Source: Tetracladium setigerum
Taxonomy: Eukaryota; Ascomycota; Leotiomycetes; Helotiales
Direction: 5' to 3'
NCBI GenBank assembly: GCA_031472005.1
Contig: PZJY01000007.1
Location: forward strand, 1,488,001-1,552,000
Length of the DNA: 64,000 bases
Shown here piece after piece: positions 21,489 through 33,893 of the stretch. Every line of letters begins with the position of its first letter. Positions within the stretch are counted from its first letter, which is position 1. Below the pieces are notes generated by a model, which saw only the letters and a program-made list of their open reading frames with translations, had not been told where the DNA came from and did no database searches. The position numbers were made by a program, and so were the translations under genes.

Positions 21489-24400
21489 ATGGCGTATAAG
21501 CGTCGCCGTGTAGATGCTAGCTCTTCAGCTAGTTCATCTCGTCCCAAATCGACAAGTCGTCATTCTCGGCCATCATCATTGGCTCGCCCTCAGCCATCAT
21601 CCTATAGAGGTTTCGCACACAGAAGCCAACGACCGTCCACTCCCGCTCTTCCCCTCTTTCCGGCCAAAGAAGATTCACTTCAAGTGCATCGGGTCCAAGG
21701 AGCTATTCAGCTAGTTGCTTGCGAGATCAAGATGTTGTTCGAGCGGCCAACATCGAGTCGGAGGCTGAGGTTGAAGCTCGAGAGAACCAAGACGCTGTGA
21801 ATGAAACAATCATGGCAATTGACATGAGAGACCGCGGCACAGTCGGATGCGCATTTTATGTTGCTCGGGAGCAGAAGCTATACATGATGCAGGATATCAA
21901 GATGGCGGGTCTGGAGATCATTGACACTTTGAAGGTTCAAGTCCAACCAACTTCCGTTCTCATCAACTCGAAGTCGGACGAGGCGTTAGAGGAATGTTTG
22001 AAATCAGACGCCCGTTTTATTGATCGAAGTGAGGTTGACAGTAGGCAATACGCTCCTCGAAATGGGTGGCGGCGTGCTAAATTGGAATTAGATGATCTTC
22101 ATGGTTCGTACATTCTCGATTCTCGCCCTTCGACAGAATTCAAGTACGAATCTGCAAAAGAGAAGCTGGCCAATCTGGACATCTATGGAGCTACAGACAT
22201 GTCATTTATCACGCCTGTCGATGGCGTATTGAGAGTCTTTGAATACGGCCAAGACGGAGAAAACGGTCGTCAAGGGCAGCTTATCAAGCTGGCCGGGTGC
22301 ATAGACCTTGACAGCATGTTGACGGCATGTACACTGTCTTTATCTTTTCGACCGACATACTTCTGCTAATTTACATTTTAGATTGGCTGTGCTGGGGCTC
22401 TTTTGGGCTACCTGTCAAGGAGAAGAAATGCAGAGTACTTGCCTAATGATGCAGATGCATCAGCTGCTTTTCGAGTTCGCGCAGCTGAGATGTTCTCCCT
22501 CTCAGATCTCATGTTCATCAACGCGGATACGCTAGCTTCTTTGCAAATCATACAATCTGAAAACCATCCAAATTCACAAAGTCAAGGTCCTAACAAGTCG
22601 AAGGAGAGCTTATCCGTGTTCGGACTCTTTTCTACACTTGCTCGAACGCCGCAAGGAAAACAGAGGCTTCGACGATTGTTCTTACACCCCAGTATCGACC
22701 TATCGGTCATCAAAGAAAGACACCGCACGATTGCTACGCTGTTGCGTCCCGAAAATTCGATTTCTCTGGCCACGATGAAGAAAAGTTTACCGATGATCAA
22801 GGATCTACGAAGTATAGTGATACACCTACAAAAGGGAAGCAGTAACTATAGAGGCTCTGTCAAGAAGGGTGCCTGGATGAGTCTTCAAGGCTCTGCTTTT
22901 GGAATTTTAGGTCTTCTTGAAGCTGTTCGGGGGCTATCTTCAAAAGAACAGCCACTTTTGGTTGCACAAAAGGCAAGCAGGTCACAAAAGCCTTGGGAAG
23001 AAGTGAAGCTGATTGAGATCTAGCTCCTGACCAATGTCAATGTATTTCAGTTGACCGAAATTGGCCAAATGATAGCCAACACAATTGACTTCGAGCGGTC
23101 CGCAGAACAACACCGCATAACAGTACTCCAAGGAGTGGATGCAGATCTGGACTTGATGAAACAGAGGTACGATGGCACTGAAAGCATGCTCACCCATATC
23201 GCCACGGAGATTACCAATGAGCTTCCCGAATGGGCTCGTCAGTATATCCAAAATTGCATCTTCTTCCCTCAACTCGGCTTTCTCACCGTGGTTCCAATTG
23301 ACTCTACTACGGGTAAGGGCTACTATGAAGGGGAAGGTGTCGATAATGACATCTGGGAAATGATGTTCGTAAGCAATGATATGGGATATTATAAGAACCA
23401 TCGGATGAAAGAGATGGATCTGCAGTTTGGGGACGTGTGGGGTCAGATTTGTGGTATGCTGGAATACCCATTCTTATTGATTACCTGGATCTCACTGTGG
23501 ATGCATGAGCTTACAAATTACAGACAGGGAAATTGAAATTATTCACCATCTCGTTGTCAGAATTTTGAAACACGAGCAACTCCTCTTGACCGCATCAGAT
23601 CTCAGTGGAGAGATGGATAGTCTTGTGGCGCTTGCAGTAGGGGCCGCTAAATACAACCTCTGCCCTCCACAAATGACAATGGTAAATGTCATTCATATCC
23701 AAGGAGGTCGAAATCTGCTTCAAGAGCTTACTGTAGAATCTTACATCCCAAATGATTGCTATTTATGGGGCGGTGCGGGCGACGAAGATGAAAGCGAGAT
23801 TTCTCGGAGCATCACTCCACGATCAAGATCAGGGGAGCTTGAAGAGAGTCATTTGCGACCAAGTATGCTTCTTATGACGGGGCCCAACTTCTCAGGCAAG
23901 AGTGTTTATCTCAAGCAAAACGCTCTGATTGTCTACCTTGCACACATTGGCAGTTTTGTGCCTGCTCAGAGAGCAACTATCGGTTTAACAGACAAGATAC
24001 TGACTAGGATTGCAACCCGCGAAAGTGTTTCTCGAAATCAGAGCGCTTTCATGATAGATCTCCAACAGATTGCCTTGTCTATGTCGCTTGCTACCAGGCG
24101 CTCGCTGGTCATCATTGACGAGTTTGGGAAAGGAACCAATAATGTAGATGGGGCTGGTCTCGCCGCAGGTGTTTTCGATCACTTCCTCGAACTCGGTACT
24201 CAAGCGCCCAAAGTCATTGCAGCAACTCATTTCCACGAAATATTCGAGAACAACCTCCTCGAAAATAGACCTCAACTGGCCTTTGGCCACATGGAAGTGC
24301 TTGTTGACATGACTCAAAAAACCCCACAGGATCAAGTTGCCTACCTCTACAACTTCATTTCTAGTCGTAGTAACTCAAGCTTTGGCACTCTTTGTGCTTC

Positions 24401-24629
24401 TCTGAATGGGATTGATTCTGCCATCGTCACGAGAGCAGAGGAGCTGATTTTATTGACGACAAGGGGCGAGGATCTTGTCGCTGCTTGCTCCAAGACTGAT
24501 TTTGATATGGCAGATGCTCTGGAAACTGCTGAGCTGATAGGTCGGAGGCTATTGGAGGTTAACTTCAACAATGTGAATTCCGAAGTGAGGAGAGTTCTGG
24601 ATGCTATTATCTCGCCGGGCGGAGAGTAG
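21489..24629 (+). CDS. MSH5: Meiotic MutS homologue Msh5, with unresolved frame near the N terminus
   Basis: Probable exons are 21489-22328, 22382-23002, 23051-23453 and 23524-24629. Msh5 pairs with Msh4 to stabilise recombination intermediates for crossovers (ZMM pathway). The core is clear: IMAIDMRDRGTVGCAFYVAR, LFLHPSIDLSVIKERH, then the ATPase domain with Walker A GPNFSGKSVYLKQ. Msh5-type RIATRESVSRNQSAFMIDLQQ, Walker B LVIIDEFGKGT and ATHFHEIFE follow. The Ser-rich N terminus (ATG frame) does not connect to the core frame without one extra base; the C run 21651-21654 is a candidate. The junction after LDSMLTA also does not fit IGCAGALLGYL by simple GT-AG splicing. The catalytic part is intact. 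Confidence 0.88.
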
Positions 24630-26043
24630 AGCAAGTTTGCCAGCTGTTGCTTATCGATAGACACAACACCGCCTGTTTGTATGGCTTCTTCTGCAGCATA
24701 TTGCATTGCTTCCTGGCACTTTCTTTTATTGGCAAATGTACTGTACCAATGGTTGACTTTGTTGACAAGGCTCTACAGAAAATCCGAACCTGCCTACAAT
24801 AATCAACGCACAAATGAAACAGCTTCACCTTGGGCGTGGTGCAGCTGAGCAAATAAAGTGAATGTGCTCATTTGTCATCATCTTGCTTTGAAATATATTC
24901 TTTGAAATCAAGTTGGCAAATATGAAGGATTCGATTAGTCTGGATACTCCCCTGCTACACGTATGGTGTACCCTTATCAGCACTTGTCTCAATACCGATT
25001 TTTGGATTTTTTGGGGGGGATTTTGGGCTTCTCCGCTTTTTGAATCTTGGACTTTTCGACTTTTCGACTTTTCGACTTCTCGATTTCCGGCCAAAAAGGC
25101 AACAAAGTTGGCATTGTTAAAGACATGTGTTAGTAAGGGTGCATCATAGCTACGCGATTCGGTACAGCAGAATGCAGAATGCTAACGACTTCGCTTATTT
25201 AGAGGCTTGTTGCAGGCCAAGGATATCCAACCAGAACGAGCAAGTCCGCACAATGGCATGCACGTCGTTCCAGCGATCGCCAGTTGGTGTTCCGTGCCCA
25301 TAAGCAAGGTGCATGAGAATTCGGCAAGTGGCTATTGCGGATGTTCTTGATATCACCTCAAGTGCCAATGGAAACGACTAATAGCGGCGTTAAGAACACT
25401 TCCCCCGAAATTATTACCAACCTTCTGTTTATTAATGCTGTAAGAGAGGGCCCTCAACGACTCCTTTGTTGGGCAGCTTCGGTTTCAACTGTCGATCATT
25501 TCAATCCACTCCTATTTTGAAAAACAGGAAAGAGAGGGGGCAGAGCGATTTCTTAATACGTGCCTGTCGTGCTCTTAAGTCCGAAGATTTTAAAGTCTTT
25601 ACGGATCGCCAACCTTATTTTGCACTACACAGGCGAGAGCGGGCACCTGCGTCATGAGAAAATTGGGGCTGCAAAACCTATCTTCTACCTATTGAGGTTG
25701 TTTTCGTCATGATGAAACTTCGTCGAGAATGATTTTGAACCATTGATTTCTAAGCTGACGGCAGTTTACTTGGAGCTGAACGAGTCACCGCCGGAGTGAT
25801 TTTTCTTGGCCAGGTGCTATTACGCGGAAAGCCAAATTTTATATTCAGTGGATAGATATACTCTCTCGTCTCCTCTTCGTCATATTACCCCTGCTCCACT
25901 CTTGCATTCTGTGTGGGTGCGGAGTTTATGCTCTTATTTACGGTTCTCGACCGTAGCTAGGTATAGTATATATGAGAAGTTCCTTCGTTTTTCTTTGTCT
26001 GTTCTTTTTCCTGTAGTCGAATTTTTCTTTGATTTTGGCAAAG
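24630..26043. other. Intergenic containing a 187-bp inverted-repeat element
   Basis: 1.4 kb between MSH5 and the ABC transporter. Apart from the element at 24962-25148, no gene is supported. A near-palindrome TCACCGCCGGAGTGA at 25785-25799, about 245 bases before the transporter ATG, could be a zinc-cluster factor site. Confidence 0.5.
24962..25148. mobile_element. Short TIR element (MITE-like), copy A
   Basis: The left end begins TATGGTGTACCCTTATC. The right end finishes TAAGGGTGCATCATA, whose reverse complement starts TATGATGCACCCTTA. The inverted ends are similar over about 35 bases and bordered by TA, as expected for Tc1/mariner-derived MITEs. The interior carries an 8-bp tandem repeat GACTTTTC (about 25046-25077) and no coding capacity. 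The ends match copy B at 31544-32081. Confidence 0.7.
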
Positions 26044-29000
26044 ATGTTTTACTCTCCTTCAGACCGTATGTTTACTGAGAAGGCCCAGGAACGAGATGGC
26101 ATTCAAATCCCCCTCCATAACACTACTGGAAACCCTCAGAATATAGGAGAGTCGGCCGGCTCAGATTCGGATGAACGACGAGATGGAACTTGGGGAGAAC
26201 GCGATGAAGGTGGTCCTGTCGATCTTCGACATGCGATGCTGGATTACGAGGAGATGCGACGGGAAATGACCAATCTCTCGAAGGTTCGAACTGCGAAGAG
26301 CGCCAGGAGTCAAAGGCGACAGTCTTTTGCGAGGAGATCTACTACTCGTCAATCTAATACACACACTGTGGATCTGGAATCCCAGACGCGTGATGGGGAT
26401 GACCAGGAAGAGGAGTCTGGTAACAATGACGAAGATGAATTTGAGCTGGGAGATTTCTTGAAGGATGGACATTTTGAGAAGAGACAAGGAGGAAGATCAG
26501 CGAAGAAAGTTGGCCTGGTATACAAAAACCTAACAGTTCAAGGCGTTGGTGCTTCGGCTGTCTTTGTCAAAACGCTACCTTCAGCAGTTCTCGGGGTAAG
26601 CTCAAATATATTTTCTTCCAGATGATATATTCTAACTTCTGATTTCGCAGACTTTTGGCCCAGATTTATACAAGCTTCTTACAAGATTTATCCCATTTCT
26701 CCCAAAGCCAGGCGCAGCAGGCGAAAAGAGAACCCTCATCAACGACTTTTCTGGTGTCGTCCGCAATGGAGAGATGCTACTTGTTTTGGGTCGTCCAGGC
26801 TCTGGATGCTCTACCTTTTTAAAAGTGGTTGCTAATAAGCGAGCTGGATACGCCAGTGTAGAGGGAGACGTCTCGTACGGTGGTATCCCAGCGGATGTGC
26901 AGATCAAGAAGTATCGTGGTGAAGTCAACTATAATGAGGAGGACGATCAGCATTTTCCCTCTCTTACTGTCTTGTAAGTGTTTCCCTGAAAGCCCTCAAT
27001 TTCAACATACTTGGGATCCAAACCGGCGTTCGAAACAATTTGCTAATGATAGAACAACTTGTAGTCAAACTCTCAAGTTCTCCCTGCTAAACAAAACGCG
27101 AAAGCACGAAAAGGGAGACATCCCCATAATCGTTAACGCTCTCATGAAGATGTTTGGAATCACACATACAAGTGGCACTCTCGTTGGCGACGCTTTCGTT
27201 CGAGGTGTATCAGGAGGCGAGCGGAAGCGTGTTTCGATAGCTGAAACACTATCCTCCAAGTCGAGCATCGTTGCTTGGGATAACAGCACCAGAGGTCTTG
27301 ATGCATCGACTGCTCTCGATTACGCCAACTCTCTCCGAGTGATGACAGATGTCAGCGACCGTACCACTCTTGTAACTCTTTACCAGGCCGGTGAAGGCAT
27401 CTATGAATTGATGGACAAAGTGCTTGTCATTGATGATGGTAGAATGGTCTTTTCTGGACCGGCTGGAGAGGCAAAGAAGTACTTCCAAGACCTCGGATAC
27501 TATTGCCCAGATAGACAGACAACGCCCGACTTCCTTACTTCCTGTACTGATCCAACCGAGCGAAGATTTCGAAAAGATTTCGAGGGACCGATACCCAAAG
27601 GACCGATTGAGCTGGAAAAGGCGTTCCGTGAAAGCGAAGCATACCAGAACGTCCTCAAGGATGTTGAATCTTACGAGAAATACCTCCACGAGAATGACCA
27701 TGCTGATGCAAGAGAATTCAAACAATCTGTAGCAGAGGCCAAATCAAAGACTGTGTCCGATCGATCCTCCTACACCGTGTCCTTCATTCGTCAAGTCCTC
27801 TCTTGCACGCAGCGGGAGATATGGCTTACCTTTGGGGATACTAAAACCCTCTATACAAAGTTCTTCATTATCATCTCAAACGCTTTCATCGTCGGTTCAC
27901 TCTTCTATGGCCAATCAAACGATACAATGGGCGCCTTCTCGCGTGGCGGTACACTTTTCTTCTCCATATTGTTTTTAGGCTGGCTTCAGTTGTCTGAGCT
28001 CATCAAGGCCGTGTCCGGACGAACCATCATGGCTCGACATAACGAATATGCTTTTTACAGACCCTCTGCTGTTGCTGTTGCCAGAGTACTACAAGATTTC
28101 CCAATGTTACTGGCGCAGGTTATCCCGTTTTCGATTATCATGTACTTTTTAACCGGACTGGATCTAGATGCCGGCAAGTTCTTCATATACTTCTTGTTCA
28201 TTTATACGAACACGCTTTGTATCACGGCTCTTTATCGCATGTTTGCTGCGCTTTCGCCTTCTATTGATGATGCGGTCAGATTTTCGGGTATCGCACTCAA
28301 TCTGTTGATGTAAGTCGTTAACAAATTTACAATGAAATTGAGGCCTCATTCACTGACAATTGCCTTAGTATTTTTACCGGATATGTAATTGCAAAGCCCC
28401 AGCTTCTTGGGCAATATATATGGTTCGGTTGGCTCTTCCACCTCAATCCTATTGCCTACGTTTTTGAAGCCGTTTTGAGTGACGAATTCTACAACAAAGT
28501 TATCACCTGTGCACCTGGACAGATTGTGCCACAGGGGCCAGGATACAGCGACCCTAATTATCAAGGATGCGCTTTTACTGGTGCCCAAACGGGAACTCTG
28601 GACATCGACGGCTCAAGATACTTAAATATCCAGTATTCCTATTCTCGGACCAATCTGTGGAGGAACTTTGGCGTTGTCATTGCATTCACCGTGCTCTACA
28701 TCCTGGTAACTGCTCTTGCTACTGAGATATTTGACTTTACCTCTGGTGGTGGTGGAGCTCTTGAATTCAAGAAGTCGAGGGCAGCTGAGCAGAAAGTCAA
28801 GGCAGAGACTGCACCGACTGATGAAGAGAAAGGGGATCAATCAATCCCTGCAAGTGGCAATTCGTTATCCAGTGGGACGCTAGGTGGCGCTGGTGAACAG
28901 CAAGTTCTCCAAGAGATTTCGGGTTCTAAAGGTGTCTTCACTTGGGAAAATGTTGAGTATACTGTCCCGTATATGGGAGGTGAGCGGAAACTGCTAAATG

Positions 29001-31215
29001 GGATTACGGCGTATGCCAAACCAGGAAAAATGGTAGCTTTAATGGGTGCTTCGGGTGCAGGAAAGACAACGCTTTTGAACACGCTCTCGCAAAGGCAAAA
29101 GGTTGGTGTTGTCTCTGGCGACATGCTCGTGGACGGTCATCCTCTTGGTACGGAATTCCAACGAGGTACTGGTTTCTGTGAGCAAATGGATCTCCATGAT
29201 GGAACAGCAACAATCCGCGAAGCTTTCGAGTTTTCGGCCATTCTTCGACAGGAGAGAAGCATTCCACGTGCTGAAAAGATTGCTTATGTCGATAAAATTA
29301 TGGAGCTTTTGGAGTTGACGGATGTGCAAGATGCACTCATTCGGAGCCTAGGCGTCGAGCAACGGAAACGTAAGTACCCTCTTGTTCCCTTGAAGTCATA
29401 TATATGAGGATGGGTGTTGATATCAAGACTTAGGCGTAACCATTGGTGTTGAGCTTGCTGCAAAACCCAACCTCCTTCTGTTCTTAGATGAGCCGACCTC
29501 TGGTCTCGATTCTCAATCTGCTTTCAGCATTGTCCGCTTCCTGAAGAAGCTTGCGCAAGCTGGTCAAGCTATTGTTTGTACTATCCATCGTAAGTCATAC
29601 AGCTACCAGTGGGGAAATGGAACTTTGTGCACTTTCGGTCCTAAGCTCAGGATCCAAAATATGGACTGGAAAGAACTCCCCTCCGAACAACGAGCAGTAC
29701 GGAGTTTCTTCCAGTCTTCATTTTGGAGCTCTTTGCTTAGAATCGAGGGCCTTGCACTGCCTATCCTCTGATACCCCTTGGCAAACTGAAATAGTACCTG
29801 TTGTGGTTCTAATATCCATTACAGAACCTTCCTCTGTCCTCATTCAAGAGTTCGATATGATTCTTGCACTCAACAGAAATGGAAACACGCTGTACTTTGG
29901 TCCCGTGGGTGAAAATGGCTCCGAAGTTATTAAATACTTCGCCGACCGAGGCGTCCAATGCCCACCCGAAAAGAACGTTGCCGAATTCATCTTGGAAACG
30001 GCTGCAAAGGGTGGACGGCGCAAGGACGGCAAGCGAATTAACTGGAACGACGAATGGCGCAACTCTCAACAAGCCAAAGACGTCCAGACTGAAATCACTC
30101 GTCTGAAGCAAGAACGCTCGAAAGCACCACGCCCAGAGCAAGACACCCAACATGAATTCGCCTCACCTGTCCTACTACAATCCGTGGAACTCACTAAACG
30201 TTTGTTCACACAATACTGGCGCGAACCCTCTTACCTTTACGGCAAGCTCTTTACCTCTGTCATCATAGGCATATTCAATGGTTTCACGTTTTGGCAACTC
30301 GGATACACCATTGCAGACATGCAAAACCGAATGTTCACTTCCTTCCTCATCATTCTTATCCCCCTACCATCGTAAATGCCGTGGTACCCAAATTCTACCA
30401 AAATCGTGCCCTCTGGGAAGCCCGCGAATACCCTTCGCGAATCTACGGCTGGGTCGCCTTCTGCAACGCCAACATCATCGCCGAGATCCCTATTGCTATT
30501 CTCGGCGCTACAATCTATTGGGCACTCTGGTACTTTCCTACCGGCTTGCCAACAGACTCCTCAACAGCTGGATACGTCTATCTGATGTCTGTGTTATTTT
30601 TCCTTTTCCAGGCATCATGGGGTCAATGGATCTGTGCCTTCGCACCCTCTTTTACGGTCATAAGCAACGTCCTTCCATTTTTCTTCGTCATGTTTGGTCT
30701 CTTCAACGGCGTTGTTCGTCCGTACGCTCAGATGTCCGTTTTCTGGAGATACTGGATATACTACGCCAACCCATCAACATACTGGATCGGCGGCGTGCTC
30801 GCTGCGACTCTTTCCAATACTCCCATCCAATGCTCCTCCAACGAAGCAGCCTACTTCAACCCTCCCCGGGCTCAACATGCTCATCCTACGCCTCAGATTT
30901 CGTAACTTCCGCTGCCCAAGGCTACCTCACCAACCCGGATGCAACATCCAACTGCGGGTATTGCCCGTATGGTAGTGGCGTGGAGTATATGGCCACCCTT
31001 AATATTGTGCCATCTGATAAATGGAGAAATTTTGGAATTTTCCTTGCCTTTTGCTTTAGTAATTGGGGGCTGGTATACTTCTTCATCTGGACGGTTAGGG
31101 TGAAAGGTTGGAGTTTTGGGTTGGGACTGTTTTTGGTTTCGTCGGAAAGGGGATTGATGCTATTAAGGGGCTATTTGGGAAGAAGGAAAAGAAAGGAGAG
31201 CAGAGCAAGGCATGA
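26044..31215 (+). CDS. PDR-type full-size ABC transporter (ABC-G), with apparent frameshifts
   Basis: Six exons (26044-26595, 26651-26973, 27065-28309, 28369-29369, 29434-29589, 29825-31215); about 1556 aa with three bases restored. It is an ATP-driven exporter of drugs, fungicides or plant toxins in the plasma membrane, with (NBD-TMD)x2 order. NBD1 has the fungal PDR Walker A GRPGSGCSTFLK (about residue 231) and signature VSGGERKRVSIAE. The first six-helix domain spans about 500-780. NBD2 has GASGAGKTTLLN and signature LGVEQRKRVTIGVE, then a second six-helix domain with a Cys-rich loop (CGYCPYGSG). Frame breaks lie at runs 30360-30364 (C), 30864-30867 (C) and 31130-31134 (T), each followed by conserved protein in the next frame. 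Intron 5 is 235 nt. Related TIR elements lie on both sides of the gene. Confidence 0.9.
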
Positions 31216-32276
31216 GATTGGTGCGCTCTGTTGAAAATGAGAAATTCGCGAAGTTGTGAGATAGACATAAGTACAGATATTTATACCCCGAGAAAAGAAT
31301 CATACCTACCTAGAAAGCGATCAACATACACATGGGAGGAAGCAGCAGTACATACCAGAAGTATTTCCAGCTATTATCTCACCTTGCTGGGAAGTTTTCT
31401 CGTGGTATCACATGTACAAGTCGCGATGACAGGATGTTGCCGGCAAAACCACTTTAGCGGACTAGCACAATAGTGTATGAAGTAGTCCGAATAAATAAAG
31501 TAGTCGAGCAACCGAACCTTGTTTTCGCTCCCCTCCTATATAGTATACTTCATTCACGTGTCTCAAAGCCGCATTATATATTTTTTATATTTTGTATTTT
31601 CTATTTTTTCGACTTTTTAATATTTCAACTATTTATAATTATTAAAATAAGGTAATTGTCTTTTAAAGCTAAGCTTAATAATAAAGAGAAGCTGAATTTC
31701 TATACTTTTATTGTTTTTAAGAGGAAAGTACGAAAATAAAAAATTAGGGAGTAAAGTGTCGAAGGGGTATATCTACTTTTAAACTTTTAAACTTTTCAGG
31801 TTTTCAATCTCTTCAATCTTTCAATCTTCTCAATTTGTCGAATTCAAGATCTTTTTTTTCTTTTTCTTTTTCTTTTAAATATGTAGAATTTAAATTAAAT
31901 GAGAAATAAAATGTTTATATTTCTTTAAAATATTACTATATAAGTAGAATATTACAAGGGAGAAATTAACACGTTAAAAATCGAAAATTCGAAAAATACA
32001 TAAAAATTTAAAAGAATAAAAAATATTAAAAAAAATACAAAAATGCGGCATTGAGACACATGTGAATAAGGGTGCACCATACTCCTGATAGGCTGGTACG
32101 CTTTGCGAGTGACAGATGTGAGGACGTACCTCTAATATTACTAAATATTTTTGTCTTGAAGACCACTTTATGCAGAATAACTATTAAACACACAATAATG
32201 CGCTGTGGATATCAAAACTACAAAGGTGCGCCCTTTCCCACAAACTAGAAAAAGTACCATCTCGAGGCCAGTTGCC
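31216..32276. other. Intergenic, AT-rich, containing TIR element copy B
   Basis: No gene. The strongly AT-rich block at about 31560-32040 lies inside the inverted-repeat element described separately. Confidence 0.7.
31544..32081. mobile_element. AT-rich TIR element, copy B
   Basis: TTCACGTGTCTCAAAGCCG (31553-31571) is inversely repeated as the reverse complement of ATGCGGCATTGAGACACAT (32043-32061) with one mismatch and a 2-base gap. The right end, finishing TAAGGGTGCACCATA, matches the termini of copy A at 24962-25148. The interior is almost only A and T with no open frame, as expected after repeat-induced point mutation. The left terminus is degraded. Confidence 0.7.
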
Positions 32277-33893
32277 CTAAAACTCTCTACTCTCACCAAT
32301 TTTACAGACATCAAACACTCCCTCCTCCTTCAACCCCTTCCACTTCAAAGCCTTCTTCAACAACTGAGGTGGCTCCAAAACGTCCTCATTCGTCAGAACC
32401 CACGTGCCCCAATGAATCCCCATCGCGCGCTTGCATTTCGTGTCGAGAAAGATATTCACACTGTCAAATGGATTTGCGTGCATGGCGGACATAATGTGTC
32501 TTGGATCGTAGGCTCCGATTGGGATGAGCCCTAGATCGAATGGGCCGCGTAGTTCGCCAATCTCTTTGAAGGCCGGGCAGTGGGGGAGGTCTTTGTAGGC
32601 CTCTCCGTAGTCATCATCGCCTTTTGGGACTTCGGGAACGGCGCGGTAACCTGTGAGAATTATGGATTAGCAAATATTCTTCATATTTCTGCTTGAGTAG
32701 GATCGTCTCGTGAGTGCTCCCAGGAGGTCTTGGAAGTACATAGAGATATGAAAGGAGCACCCCGTCCAAGTTCCAATCTTCACAACAAAAATAACTCTGA
32801 AAGTAACATACCTGTATCTCCGCCGAACCAAACAGATTTGCCACCACTCTCTACACCCCAAGAGCACCATAGGGTATGCTATTGGCAAATTAGCAGCTCT
32901 TCTTGAATTGGGGGAAAAGGGGCTTAATTCGGGTTCCAAGGAATGAACATACGCTTTTGTCAAATGGAGTTCTCGCTGAGGTATGTTGACATGGCAAACA
33001 GCTGATCCGTGCAGTAATATCTGATGATACAGAGGTAGGGGCCGCAGTAGAAGAAGCATTCGATATCCGCTTCTCTCCCGTGGACGGGGAAAGTACGAGA
33101 TCTACATCTTCCCACCAATCCATCTCCACCACATTTTCAATTCCACAAGCTTTGAACCATTTCTTCAGTCCCAATCCAACCATAAATTGAGCGTTAGGGT
33201 GCTCCTTGTGGAGTGCAACCACCGTGGGATGCGATAGGTGATCATAGTGCGAGTGGGAAATCACAACCACATCTACGATAGGGATATGTCCATCAAAGGG
33301 CAACGGGGTATATCTTGCAGGCCCGAGAAAGGAAAAGGGACTGCACCGATTTTCGAATACTGGATCGAATAAAACTCGTAGCCCGCCAGGGAATTCAACA
33401 TAATAGCAAGCGTGTCCGAGCCATGTGGCGCGTAGGGTTGAGGTTTCGCGGGAAGGGAGGAAAGTTGGTGGGATAACTTCCACTGTTGGGGGAGTTGTAT
33501 CTGGCGTTTGGTATTTTCCGGTTATGCGACCCCTATGCAGCAATGTGTTAGCACAGTGATATTAATTAGAGGAGGGATATTGGCTGCGTACATGATCATA
33601 TCTTTGGCAATTCCTGGTCCGTTGAATTCCTTCCAGCTAGGCCACGGATTTGTGAAGCCAACTGCGCCATGTTTGTTGTGATGTTTCTTGTCTGCTACGT
33701 CCTCAGGTACTGCACCAAGATTGGAGGGGCTTCCGATGGAGGCCAAAGCATAAGCCGTGGCTGCTGTTGCAGAGCCAGCCATTGTGGTAGCTTGAATTGG
33801 AGAGATCCTGGAGTTCTGATTCTTTGGGAGGGGTGGTTCGGAACTACGCTTGAATGGACGAAGCCGGATGAAGGAACGGAAGAACGATTGCAT
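32277..33893 (-). CDS. NAPE-PLD-like metallo-beta-lactamase-fold hydrolase
   Basis: Four exons (33592-33893, 32953-33532, 32812-32878, 32277-32650), 440 aa, no frameshift. The family hydrolyses N-acyl-phosphatidylethanolamine to N-acylethanolamine and phosphatidate with two zinc ions. Metal ligands are visible: HxHxDH in ISHSHYDHLSH, the later His in CLPCQHTSAR, the Asp in VWFGGDTGYRA, and the His in MGIHWGTWVL. Before the fold, a basic N terminus of about 110 residues may be a targeting or membrane-contact region. GFTNPWPSWKEFNGPG, typical of fungal members, follows. The ATG at 33891-33893 opens the frame. In-frame Met38 (TTMAGSATAA) is an alternative start. Confidence 0.9.

Noticed and set aside
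30278..31234. 318-codon frame starting inside the transporter as a separate gene
   Set aside because: Its first part is out of frame with the transporter, and its second part is the transporter C terminus after an apparent missing base; it is one gene.
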